Below, one piece after another: positions 1 through 11,000 of a stretch of DNA of 64,000 nt. A program made the translations under genes and the position numbers. The DNA is from Cardinalis cardinalis (Eukaryota > Chordata > Aves > Passeriformes > Cardinalidae): the NCBI GenBank assembly GCA_014549065.1, contig JACDOX010000013.1, positions 3,272,370 to 3,336,369 of the forward strand, given 5' to 3'. The stretch's first letter is position 1, and the number at the start of each line of letters is the position of its first letter. The notes under the pieces are model-generated. The model was not told where the DNA came from, made no database searches, and worked only from the letters and a program-made list of their open reading frames with translations.

Positions 1-69
1 CCACACGGTCATATTTGGGTGGAAGGGGATCACCATGGGCACAGCTTTGACAGCAACGCTTTTGGTCCT
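1..69 (+). CDS. IMMP2L: IMMP2L, penultimate coding exon (3' part): inner mitochondrial membrane peptidase subunit 2
   Basis: Frame 1 reads 23 codons without a stop, from PHGHIWVEG through the box GDHHGHSFDSNAFGP, and stops exactly at a splice donor. This matches the C-terminal half of IMMP2L, where mammals have GHIWVEGDHHGHSFDSNSFGP. The protein is one of two catalytic subunits of the inner-membrane peptidase (signal peptidase family S26) that removes intermembrane-space sorting signals in mitochondria. The segment is the last conserved S26 box (bacterial GDNxxxSxDSxxxG). The catalytic serine and lysine lie in earlier exons outside the window. The exon is cut by the window edge, so its acceptor is not visible. 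It ends in phase 0 after the proline codon, and the next expected residues, V-S-L-G-L-L, are encoded elsewhere. The paralogue IMMP1L is less likely because of the HIWVEGDHHGHS wording. The match rests on my memory of the family, not on a search. Confidence 0.93.
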
Positions 70-75
70 GTAAGT
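70..75 (+). promoter_or_regulatory. IMMP2L: Splice donor of the IMMP2L exon
   Basis: The sequence cct|gtaagt is a full-consensus U2-type 5' splice site. It sits where the IMMP2L reading frame loses similarity to the protein: continuing in frame would give V-S-Q-F-S, where the family has V-S-L-G-L. The phase is 0. Confidence 0.92.
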
Positions 76-3006
76 CAATTCTCTGTATGTCACACTTTGC
101 AACTGAAAAACTGTGCATATGTGAAACACAATGAGTATTAATTGATTGTGAGTGTAGTTTTGTTATTTATGTGAGAATTATTAAAATTTATAAAATATCT
201 TGGTCAGCAGATATTGGGTTTTTTCTTAGCTGTTATAAAAAGAGTAAGGACTTCTTTCAATTCCCCACATGGAAGGGGATGTGGTAGAGATTTTAAATTT
301 GGAGAAATATGCTGGAGTTGTAGCCAGAGGGTGAGCCAGCTCCCTGTAGCTGACAGATGCTCCCTGAGGACATTTTGCCAGCTGATACAATTTGGAATGA
401 CTCCCTCTTGGGAACTTTGTCCTGCTTTAGTGCCAGTGCTGGGATAAAGAATTGGGGAACTGTAACCATGCTTAACAAGTGTTAACTGGTAAATTGGTCA
501 GTGGACAATAGTAGAGATATTTAAAACTTTTCCCAAAGTAAATATTTAAATTTTCTTAGCATATTGAAGGAAAAGAAAATGTAATCCAAAAGATCTGTTT
601 CTTGATGGGTAAAAGTGTACATCTTTTTGTCAGGAGGACAGTGAATTCTCTCTCTGAACTCTAGTTTGGGTTTGGATTTGGCTTTGTTACGCTTTGGATA
701 AATTCTTGTTCTTGTTTTAACTTAATCTAGCATGCAGGAAATAGTTGCATAAACTGTGTATCCTGCTGTGGAGATANAAACTCTTTTAGCCCTATTCCAC
801 ATGCAGGATTTTTCTCTCTTTTTAAGAGAGAATATTCCTCTAATGTTATTTAAAAACCCACTGTTTGTTACAGGGAAGCTGTCAAGACTGGATTTTTCCA
901 CCCTTATGCATTTCAAGTCTATTTCATACAGAAGTCATCCCACTAACTAATTGAATTAATGACAAGAAGGACCTTATGAGTTTATCTGGCTTCTTCAAGT
1001 TTAGCCCAATTATTAAACTGAAATAATTTGTTCTCAGGAAATAATACAAAATAGGCCCACTGTCTGATTTGGGGTATGTAATGGTGATGCCGTCTTTTAG
1101 TTTGTCTCACTTTTTGTGTGCTTGAATTTCCTGCTGTTTTTCATTATTATTTTCCTCTTCCTATCTTCCAAGATTTCTAACATCTAGTTTTAGAGGTTCT
1201 TTCCAACAGAATTAAGCCAGTCTATCCTGTGCAGGTATCTCTTTCCTCCCTTAGTAAGCTTTTCTCTGTCACTTTCTGTTCCCAACATAAATCTTAGTCA
1301 TAAAGCCACTAATCTTCTTTTCACTTACAAATATATNGCCAATGTAGGCTCAGAGCATAAAGCATCTTTAGCAGTTGGACATTGGTTTCAGATTTACAGC
1401 AGCTCCCACAGAAATTCACACAAGGTAAAATCCTCAAGGTAGGCACAATGCAGCTTTCGTGCAAGATAGAATGTTGAGGTAAATCTAAGTACCCTCAGAT
1501 TTTTGCTCAATTCACTGATGTTTATAAATATTAGTAAATCCCCTTCACTAGTCTTTGACCTCACATTAATCATCAATTGTTAGCTAACATCAGATAGTGT
1601 ATCACTTTTCTTACAGCAATGGCACTTTTGAGAGCTAGCAGGACAGGTTTTGACAGTGAATTCTTTATCTTTCTGCAGGAAGAATGACCTTTGTATTGCT
1701 TTGATGAATACATTATCGGCAAGTCAGCTGTAAATAGGTATTTTCCTCTCAAATTAAATTAAAACAGCAATCGCTGAATGCAAGCAGAAGGCACAGAAGA
1801 GATCACAGGGTTTGAAACTAGCTCCAGAATACTAAAATATAGAATTTTTCNGTCTGTAGAAGAAAGTGGAAAGTGCATTTAGAAGGACACACTGTTCTCT
1901 AGGTTCTTTTCATCCTACACANGTAAGATTTTAGGTTACTGGGACATTTTCTACTGCTCTCCTGTACTCTGGAGATTATTTGCACAAGTGAATTAAAATA
2001 TTAAAATCACTCTTTCAAGCCATTCAGAAGGTATGTACTTTTTGAAAAAAAAGAAAAATTCTCTCCTAAGACTGCTTTAGTGTTAAGGAACAGACATGGT
2101 AAGACATGGAAAAGTTTTTCTCTCTTTGTTAGTATATAGGTCGCTTAAGATATTAGATTAAATGTGTGTCANATTAGGACGTGTGTGTCCCAATTCTGAC
2201 TTTCAAAATGATGGTTTTTTTGATCAGAAGATGCAGTAGAAATAGTGGNGGGCTTAAGTGGACTGTGTTTACGATTTCTTCTTTAGTGGCTACCATTTCT
2301 TCCACGTTCATGTGATTGTATAGAAGGCATTTATAGTGCAGATAAACTCAGTAATGTTTTGTAGATGAACTTAATGAGTTACATGGAGCATAAAAGGAAA
2401 TTATAGAAAAACAGATTGAGAACAGATGTCAGAATATTTTTTTTCTCTTGGAGAATAACTCTGTGTAATGGCCTAATGGGTTAGGTTGATAAATCATAAA
2501 CCCTGATACCAATCAAGTTCTAAATTAGATGCACCTTTGGAGAGACAGGAATTTCTAAACTGCAAAACTTGGCCTGATTAAATTGTGTTTATTTAGTTCA
2601 TAAAAATGTTATAAAATAAATAATATCTTGTTATTGCTTGGTTTTACAAGACTAAAATTGGATTTTTAAAGAATAGACACATATTTTCCTGAAGTATGTA
2701 AATAAAATAAAAATGTTTAAACTAAGATTTTTAAAGGTTTACTATTTCCTTTCTGCTTAATTTTGTCTTTGAATAAAATTAATACCTTAACTGATAGTTG
2801 AAAAATAACAGGGTATCTATGATTAGTGCTGAATTAGAAATGCTATTAGCTTTGCATATGATCAAAACTTAGATATTAATTACCTTTTTTTAATATGGGA
2901 CTAAATTAATTAATTCATGGCTATTGTACATTGTCTTTTTAAAAAATGCTTTGTGTAATACTGAATTGCAGGGGATACATAATACTACTGCTTTGATACT
3001 GATGTG
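76..3006. other. Intronic sequence without a recognised element
   Basis: This is AT-rich single-copy-looking DNA with scattered single Ns (for example 777, 1336, 1851, 1922, 2171, 2248). Open frames are 60-77 codons and overlap on both strands, with no family resemblance. I see no repeat or RNA gene in it. Branch and regulatory signals near the donor cannot be told from background. Confidence 0.6.
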
Positions 3007-3012
3007 TTTCAG
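3007..3012. repeat. Target-site duplication, left copy (tttcag)
   Basis: The hexamer tttcag immediately precedes the TG terminus at 3013. It is repeated exactly at 3326-3331, just after the CA terminus. A 6-bp duplication is the usual size for betaretrovirus-like (ERVK) integrases. Confidence 0.75.
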
Positions 3013-3325
3013 TGTAGGGGGATACAGTATGGGTAAATGAAGGGGGTATAGAATGTAATCTTATCCCNTAAAGAGTCTCAGCTGAANCAATTATTAGAGA
3101 TTAGGAGCAGGCCTGATGTTAACAGGCCACACCTGTAGCCAATAAGAAGAGTGTTATAAAAGAGTGGATTGGTGGGANCTGNAGTCAGTTGNCTGCTGCC
3201 AGGACAAGGAAGAGTCAGTGCNTAGAGGAGCTGCCTACNAGAAACATCAGGGAGGTACGAGACTCTGGCAGTATGGAACCTTTGCAATGTAATGACAATA
3301 GAACTCTTGCATGGTAATGACAACA
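3013..3325 (+). mobile_element. Solo LTR of an avian endogenous retrovirus
   Basis: This 313-bp unit starts TGTAGG and ends ACAACA (canonical TG...CA) and is flanked by identical tttcag hexamers. It carries an upstream ccaataa box (3139-3145) and a TATA box, tataaaag (3155-3162), about 10 bases further on. That gives a promoter-like U3 on the + strand, the sense direction of the host gene. No internal retroviral sequence adjoins it, so it is a solo LTR left by recombination between two LTRs. I see no clear AATAAA inside. Seven Ns (3068, 3087, 3178, 3182, 3192, 3222, 3239) fall in this short unit, far above the surrounding density. The wording resembles bird LTRs I have seen, but I cannot name the family reliably. 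Confidence 0.78.
3139..3162 (+). promoter_or_regulatory. LTR promoter boxes (CCAAT and TATA)
   Basis: The sequence ccaataa at 3139-3145 is followed by tataaaag at 3155-3162 inside the LTR. Order and strand fit a U3 promoter read on +. Whether it still fires is unknown. Confidence 0.55.
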
Positions 3326-3331
3326 TTTCAG
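3326..3331. repeat. Target-site duplication, right copy (tttcag)
   Basis: Exact copy of 3007-3012, directly after the ACAACA end of the LTR. Confidence 0.75.
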
Positions 3332-6300
3332 GTTTGGAGATCTGCCAGCCATTCATAATGGCAAAAATAGCTGTTTTGAATAGAAACCAATAAACATCTA
3401 GAGAATATGCATATTTTTGCTATTATTTAAGGGGTAAAAAATTACATATTACTGGATTTTTTTTTTCAGTTACCTGGACTGGGATAGGGATTGCTGTTAA
3501 ATTGTCTGTTGCTGTTTCTAAATTCTGAGTGAAGTTTTATAATATTAGGTTAGCATTCCTTATTTGGCATACTAGAGAGATGTTGTAATGGAAACCTAAT
3601 GTAATTAAGGTACCACTTTTTGAAGTTTTTTGGTTTTGTTTTCAATTCTGGTAATTTTCCTATTTGATGGACCTTTTTACTATGGGTTGCAGTTCAACAG
3701 CATAGGAAATATANAAGTAATGTTCATGGCAATGGCTTTGCTTTCTTAGATGAGAAATGCCGGAGATATTATAAAGAAATGATGAAGCATTAGACTCCTC
3801 TGCTGCTTCAAATTCCTAAACAATTTTGAAGGGTTAACTTTATGCCAGATCAGGTATTGTCTTTGCTTGCATAGTCAGGAAAACATCAGCATAAAAGCCA
3901 AGTGATAATTTATATTCCGTGTTCAATATTCTGGCTAACTCAAGGCAAAAGTCATTATAAGCTGTACTGTGTGTAGATTGAATGCTTAGAGCTGGCAGCC
4001 AGCAGTGCAGAGATGGTTCGCCAAACAATATGTGAGGGTATCTAAGAAACAGTTATGAATAAGTGCATGGAATTACTGGTATATTCCTGGGTGTACACAT
4101 GTGCAATAAGAAGCTCTCTCATAGTTTTTAAAGTAAAACAGACAAGTTTTATCCTATAATGCTCTTATTTATACGTTTACATGTTTCCAAATGCCTCCGA
4201 CCTGGGGATATGAAGGACCTTTATAAAATTGGGGCTTGCAATCAATGGCAGTCTTTCAGCTGTCATGTATGAGACCTGAACAAAAGCTCATTAAAGTCAA
4301 TGAGGGCTTTGTATTGGTTTTAATGGCTCTGGAGAAAGTTCTTTCTGCATAAACCTGTACAATCCAGTGTAAGGGTGAAAAAAGCTATTATCCTCCTTAT
4401 CTTCCTTGGAAACTTGTGACACAGGTAGGTTTGGTGCCCTGTCAAAAATATCTCTTTTTGCCTATCCAGGTCTCTATCTCAGCTCTTTTCCTAAAAATAC
4501 ATCTTTAATGTGTGTATTTTCAAAACTAAATGTTGTTGAACCNGAGCCTAAATTTTTTGACAGAAGTCTTGCATTTATAAGCTTCAAATAAGTAAATTGC
4601 TTTTAGTTAGCATTACTGTAGAGGCCAATTTTTCTGATTGCCTATTCTGTACTGTACATTCATGGAATAAAATATCTGAAAAACCTTTCTATCTGTTTAA
4701 CCACATTTTCATTTAAAAGCACAAACCTGTAAACTGTGGCTAGGAAACTATGAACTAGGATGACACAGAATATGCTNGATTTATTAGGCATTTTGATTTG
4801 ATTTTCAAAGGCAATCATCATCCCTTTCAGCTATAAGATAGGAATGGTTTAACTGCTAACCCTCAACAGGCAAATTAAATTACTTACAGTAGTAGAGTGT
4901 GGCCTCTTATGATTTTTTTAGGCTGATCTAGTCTTTCTCTCTGTAATTACTGTTAGTGAATACAAGTAGTCAAAAGCACAAAATAAGNAAGTTACATTAG
5001 AGAGTAAGTTGAATGGAAATATGACGCTTCTANTGGAGTGCAGAGGTTACTGCTGGTAAAGGAAATATTTAAACCAAGATGTCTGCAGCCAGTGAGAGTA
5101 CCTCTGCTTCATTTGTTCTGTCATCTCCTGAGGGAGGTTCAGTGGACAATTGAAGGAGGAAGCAGATCTCTGTCTGCAGTTTTGAATTACTTACGTAACA
5201 GCAGACAAAGAATGCCACATGTCCTAAGAGGGCACATCATCTTGGTGATGATCTTGCCATCTGGGGAAACTTTCATATGTGAGCTGTAAACTAGTGCAGG
5301 GATTACATATCTCCCTGAAATGGAGCAGCCTCTAAGGTGAGAGGTGGGAAGAGTTTAACAGCTCCCAGCAGTGCACTGAGCATCACTGCATTAAATTGCA
5401 CAATAAGGCTCATAGCTAGGGCACACTTCCCACAGAGAGCTCTGCCAGGACTTGAAATACCTGCTGACTCCAAAATGCCATTCAAAGAGGCTTAAGACAA
5501 ATATGTCAATGGCAGAGTACCAAACTCTGTTTTTCTTAGTTTAGAACAGTCAAGACGAGATAGTCAAGGGTGGCAATACAAAAGTGTGATTTTAACAAGA
5601 AAACACTTATCTGTGCTTACTCTCCTAAAGTTTATGTAGGTGAGGAGAAGAGTGATGACAAAGGAGTCAGTGGAGGCTGGGAATGACCTACTGGGGGACT
5701 TGTCTGCATGAACTTGCAAACAGATGTTGCAGATTCTTCTGTTAACTTTTTGCTACCACTGCCACCAGTGCACTCCACTGTCCTATATAGATGCACCTTG
5801 GAGAGTGGTGTGTGACTCTTGCGGGTTTAGAGACATTTCTAGTTCTCTTGGGTATTAAAGAAGAAATAAAGCCTGTGTTTAAACAGGATGTGTAATGCAA
5901 ACATGCANTCAATGCCATTCCATATTATTTATCTCTGGCTACTGGCAAAAATGAAACAGGTGAAACTGTTTACAACCAGAAAAAAGACTTTGCATATGGA
6001 GCATGAAGTTACCAGTAGTAAATGGCATGGATGCACAGCTTGAACTTGTAAAAATCTATAGTGAATCAAAAAGATAGGACATTATGTGTTATGACTGATG
6101 ACAAATAAAGCTCGAAGGGTAAATATGCTTGTCCCTTTGAGAGAATACTGTATGTGAGATGCAAATTGGGATGGTGGCTTTTCTGTGAAGAATGACAATT
6201 CACTCCAGGAGCTGCTGAAGGGGAGCCTTGCTAATAGGATTGTGTGGCCTGACTGTCCATTAAATTATCATGGCTAACTGAATTTGCACTATAGGGAATA

Positions 6301-7303
6301 AAAAGTCCCCTATAGCTGTCCTAATTAATTTGAAAAGTAAAATATTTAGCTTGNCTATTTTAAACCAATGCATATGGCTATTATCATGTGACTAAAAGCT
6401 CTCAGTTAAGGCTACTCTATTTCTTAGCAGTAGAAAGTTTGCTTTTTGTCTTAGTTATGTCCAATATTATTTTAGGCATTCTAGCTAATTTTCTCTATTA
6501 CTTGTAAATGTAATTTATTTAGCATTGATAAAGCTTCAGTCATTCTGCTTATGGAGCAGGATTTATGTAACAAATTCAAGCACAATGAATTATTGATGCA
6601 AATATTTAGTATTTCTGAATGCAAAAACCTTTAAAGAATTTTTCAACCACATTGGAGAGAATGGTAGTCTGAGCTGCATTTGGCATCACTTATATTGAAA
6701 TAAACTAGGAAAAATGTTGAAACAGTATTGGATCTATTTAATGAAATATTAGAAGCGATCAGAGTGCTGTCAGAATCATGCAGTCATTTTAAATTATCTA
6801 ATTTGAACAGCTCTGCATTCAAATATAATAATTTGTGAAACCCTGTGTACTCCTTCATCAGTTTCCTTACAATTCTATTTCTCTCAAGCTATTGCTTGAA
6901 ATACCCTTATATTTCATAATCTTGCTTTAGGATTCGTAACATTATAATGTCTATATTGAATTAACAAACTTGCTTGTTTTAATGCATACGAGGCACAAAG
7001 GAATCTTTGCTNACTTCTGTGTGGTTTAATCGTGTAGGGAATTTTGATTCATGCNGGCTTTTGTATTATGATTTGCCAGGACATAATTGAAAAAAACACA
7101 CTTAATGTATTTATTTCTTTATACTTTTACCTTCTTGGACATGAATTATTGTCAAAGCTCAGACAGTTAGTACTAAAAAAAGTTCTAAATTTTAGTTTGC
7201 AGAGTTGTAGGAAATTTTATTTACCTGATTCTATTTTTGTATATGATAGATGGTCTGGTGTAATAAGTACTCAAGTCATTAAAGGTCCCAATTCTAAAAT
7301 AAG
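3332..7303. other. Intronic sequence, mostly unrecognised
   Basis: AT-rich DNA without coding signals. The one thing I recognise is the palindromic repeat relic at 4271-4335. A patch around 5030-5480 is somewhat richer in G and C and has short open frames on both strands (up to 83 codons), but they match nothing and overlap each other, so I do not call a gene. Confidence 0.55.
4271..4335. repeat. Relic of an ancient palindromic amniote repeat
   Basis: A segment of the form gacctgaacaaaagctcatt / aaagtcaatgagggcttt / tattggttttaatggctctgg matches the pattern of an old reptile and bird repeat. In that repeat, 'gatccaaagcccattgaagtcaatgg' is followed by its own inverted copy. The left arm (aaagctcattaaagtcaatga) and right arm (tattggttttaatggctct) are degenerate inverted copies of each other. 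The family name is not certain. The identification rests on recalled wording and the residual inverted symmetry. Confidence 0.55.
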
Positions 7304-7417
7304 ACTATTTTACTCTTGCACCTTGTTTACATGATTGCACATCATGTTGGAAGGTTAACAACTATTTTACTCTTGCACCTTGTTTACATGATTGCACATC
7401 ATGTTGGAAGGTTAACA
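7304..7417 (+). repeat. Perfect tandem duplication, 2 x 57 bp
   Basis: Bases 7304-7360 and 7361-7417 are identical over all 57 positions (both begin actattttactcttgcacc and end ggaaggttaaca). Each copy contains a 7-bp inverted repeat, acatgat-tgcac-atcatgt. No divergence between the copies suggests a recent event. It looks like a simple local duplication rather than a satellite, because there are only two units. Confidence 0.92.
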
Positions 7418-7560
7418 ATGTGTATTTGTATGGAAGTGAATATGCAAACCAATATGCATGTATTTATTTACAAGTCTATGTTCTTTCATTTAGAAGCAAA
7501 ACATTATTGAACCATGATGAATACTATACCAGTACTTCTATGAATTATTAGAGGGAAGTG

Positions 7561-7860
7561 ATGTTTTCCATGCAGGTGCAGTCAGAACAGTGTGCTTTGG
7601 GGATTCCCTGCAGAGGAGCTGGTAAATAAGCCCTGAGAAAGGCCCCTGTGGCAGACCTGTAGCTCACCATGCAGAGGTTCAAGAGCAGGCTTTGCTCAGC
7701 CCTGGGTGGGGAGGCTGCAAGGAGAGGTCAGAGCTGAGCTGTCCTCAGCTGCTGCATGGTGAACAGGGGAGGCAGGGCCAGACTCCTCTGAGACTCCGGG
7801 TCGTGGGACAGACAACAGCCACAGCACCCAAAGTTCTGAACAGACGTGAAGTTATTTAAG
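7561..7860. other. GC-richer patch, possible decayed retroelement
   Basis: About 300 bases stand out from the AT-rich background by high G and C and by purine-rich phrases such as gctgcatggtgaacagggga and ccctgggtggggaggctgc. Similar phrasing occurs in bodies of some bird retroelements, and a CR1 tail follows about 90 bases later at 7951. I cannot show that the two are one insertion. No open frame of note crosses it. Confidence 0.35.
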
Positions 7861-7950
7861 TTTGGATTTTTTCATTATGGCAAANTCATGCATTGATTGC
7901 TAAAAAAATTAGGAAAATCTTCATTTTCAGAGATAGTAAAAAGGTCTGCC

Positions 7951-8053
7951 TGGAGAGCCCTGGGCAACCTGAGCTGGCTGACTCCTCCCATGTAGGAGGC
8001 TGGACAAGGTAATCTCCAGATGTCCTTTCCTACCTATATGTCTGTGAATGTAG
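7951..8053 (+). mobile_element. CR1 LINE 3' end fragment
   Basis: The phrases ggagagccctgggcaacctg, aggaggctggacaaggtaat, ctccagatgtcctttccta and the tail tatgtctgtgaatg follow the 3' untranslated end of CR1, the main avian LINE, in sense orientation. It is strongly diverged and truncated at the 5' side, as most CR1 copies are. Confidence 0.8.
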
Positions 8054-11000
8054 GGAAATNATTTTTATTTTGTCAGTATGCTTTTATTTAGCATTTAGAC
8101 AGTAAACTGACAAAAGTTATGTGTTAACACTGATGGAATCACGTTTATCAAGAGAGAAAATAGTAAATTTATCTTTCTATTGCTGCAGTCTCTCAGAGGA
8201 TTATCAAGGCCATCAAACTGCATTTTAGATTGTACAGGTGGTTCTTTGCAAACCTTTNTTTGTATTCCCTCTGTTCTAAAATGAATAGTTTAGAAAATAT
8301 ACTAGATATCATTAATTTTCCTNAACTGGCCTGGCCATGTTTAAAATTCTCCTGAAACATTAACAGCAAACACTTTTTTTTTTTTAAGCAGTACTTCAGA
8401 CTTTATAGTTATGTAATGGAGCAAATAACAATATTTAATTTTAGCTAAATCTGATTTGGACTAGGATCCTGATCTCTCAAACATTTGTTTTTATNTATTT
8501 TATGTCTATAGGATCTTCTTAATACAGTCCAGGGCCTGCATGTTTCAGACTGCTTCTCTTGTTTATGTTGTGTTTTTTCTCCATCTCTTATTTTGAAAGA
8601 CTTAATAAATGAAGCACCTTAGTTCAAACTGAATCATTTTACTGATTCTAGTGATGACAGATAATTCAGTAAAAACTTAAATTTTTAATNAAGCAGAACT
8701 TTTGCTGTTAAGCAATTTAATTACTGATTGTTATCCAAGCAATCAAAGCATTTTCCAAACTGTGTGGGCTTTTTTTGAAAAATACAATTGTAATGGACAT
8801 ATTTATTTATTTTATTTCAGAATATAAAAGTATAGAAATAGTTTTTTGATTAACATAATCATGATCTTGTCAGAGAAATGTTCAGATTGATAGCAGAATT
8901 TTCAAGTTATTATTTCTCTTTCAGTGCAGAAGAGACAGATAAGAGTAATTCTTCAGAGGTGTTTCCCATAGAATCTTACATTTGGTGAGCGGGATAATGC
9001 CTATTAACAGAGTAGCAAATAGGTTTGCAAAACAAAAAATAAAATAGATTCCTCTTCCCTTGATTGTTATTTGAGATAATGTTACTTGATTAAAGTTGGG
9101 TATAGTTCTTTTCATTTACTTGTTCTGAGCATTTGGGCACTGCAGATTAGCATCTATTAAGGTTTGAAATTTTATGTAGATTTTAATTAAGAGCTCCTGC
9201 AACTCAGTGTCAGATTCAGGAACCAGCACAGTTTTTGTTTTTCTCTTGTCAGTCTGGAGATTTAGGAAAGAGTTGTGTATAATAGGAAGACTGGTATTTC
9301 CTCTTTCACATATGCACCATTTATGTAGCTGTAATTTATGTCCTGGTGGAATTATTGAAAATGTGTTTAATTGCATTTGATCCAAACNAGAAATCTCTTA
9401 TCTTGTGATCATCAGCCCTCTGTGCTCATGAGGAAAAGTCCCATGTAAANTTTTGATTGTGAACCTTGATAACAATGCNGGCAAGCTGCAAGATCTGTTA
9501 CTCNATATCACAGTTTCTAATTGCAAAATTTTATTTTTACCCCAGGTGATCTATCCCAATATAATTTTAAGGAATGCTATTCTGAAATATGTATTTATTA
9601 GACCTTGTACCAATGCTATCTCTTCTTCCATGCAATATATCTTCCTGAAGCTGGGAGATCAGATGACAAGCTTTGGGGGTTGTTAACTTGTCCACCTCAT
9701 ATTTGTGAAATATCACTTTTTGCAATGGGAGCAGAAGGAAACCACAGTAGTAGTTAACATGATGTGATGACAAGATCTGATATTTCTTTCCTATCAAAGG
9801 TATAAATCTGAAGATGATGAATAATTTCCACTCTAAATCACGGCTCATTGATCAATAATTGATCAATTAGAAAGAATGAGGAAGAAAGAAGGAAGAGACA
9901 AATTTTCAACTCCGCAAAATAACACTTCCACTTCTGGTGGAAGTCGTGCAATTTTAGTAACAAAAATCTATGCAGAATCAGTTAAACTAATAATAAAAAA
10001 AAAAGCCTCTCAGTAATCTATGATGGTGAAATGAATGATCAGTTATTTTCTGGATGAGTCACTTCATGATCTTTCTTGAGAGCATAGTAAATGGTCCCCG
10101 CAAAGACTGCTTTACAGCCGTTGGATTAATGTATATGAAGGGGTACTTAAGCAAAGGGGGTAACTTATTAAAACCTTTAGTCAACACTGCTAGAGTTATT
10201 ATTTGTAGAATAGAGCTTTGACTTGGTATACAACCAAGGTAGGAAAGCAAAGAGCTACAAACCTTCCCAATTTTTCTTTTGGATCACCTTAGCAGGACTG
10301 AGGTTTTTTGTAGTTTAGCCAGTCAGAAATTTTAAAGCCAAAATCTCATCTTCCTTCCACTAAAAATGCACAAAAGAAATAACAGAAAGTTTAAATGTAC
10401 TATCATAGCAGTTTAGTATTTTCAATTCTGTTTTATGCCCAATCATATTCACATATTTTCACATTATGAAAATTAAAATTCAGGTTTAATTTGCAACTTA
10501 TTAAAAACCAGGATTTGTATAATTTAGATGCCAAAATAACAGACTCTGGACTACTCTGTAACAGATGTGAAACTGGTATCCAACACTGAATTTTGGCCAT
10601 ATACACACTACCTCTAATGAAAGCCAGGGGAAGCCTATGACCAAAACAAGATGTAATACACTNAAAAAGGAGAGGAATCAGGAGAAGTGACTACCTACAA
10701 AATTCTCCATGACTGTTCCTTGGCAGGTTATAGCTCCACCTAATATAATGCTCACCTTCACACTTCAGAGGCTTTGGCAGGTGGAAAGAATTCACCAGAT
10801 GATGTTTTTTACAATTTCAGAGATTAGACACAGGCATTCCAGGATCCTTTTATTTTCAAGACTCTTATAATTCTGTCACAACCATGAGACACTAATTGAA
10901 ATTTGTTCTTCAAAATGCTACTAATGCAGNTTTCCACACATAGGATAAGTCAGAAAAACCTGTGTTACTCTTCCAGACTGAAGAGTAAAAAAATGAACAT

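Noticed and set aside
3013..3325. Full endogenous provirus
   Set aside because: No internal gag, pol or env-like sequence and no second LTR adjoin it within the window. The direct flanks are the target duplication, so it is a solo LTR.
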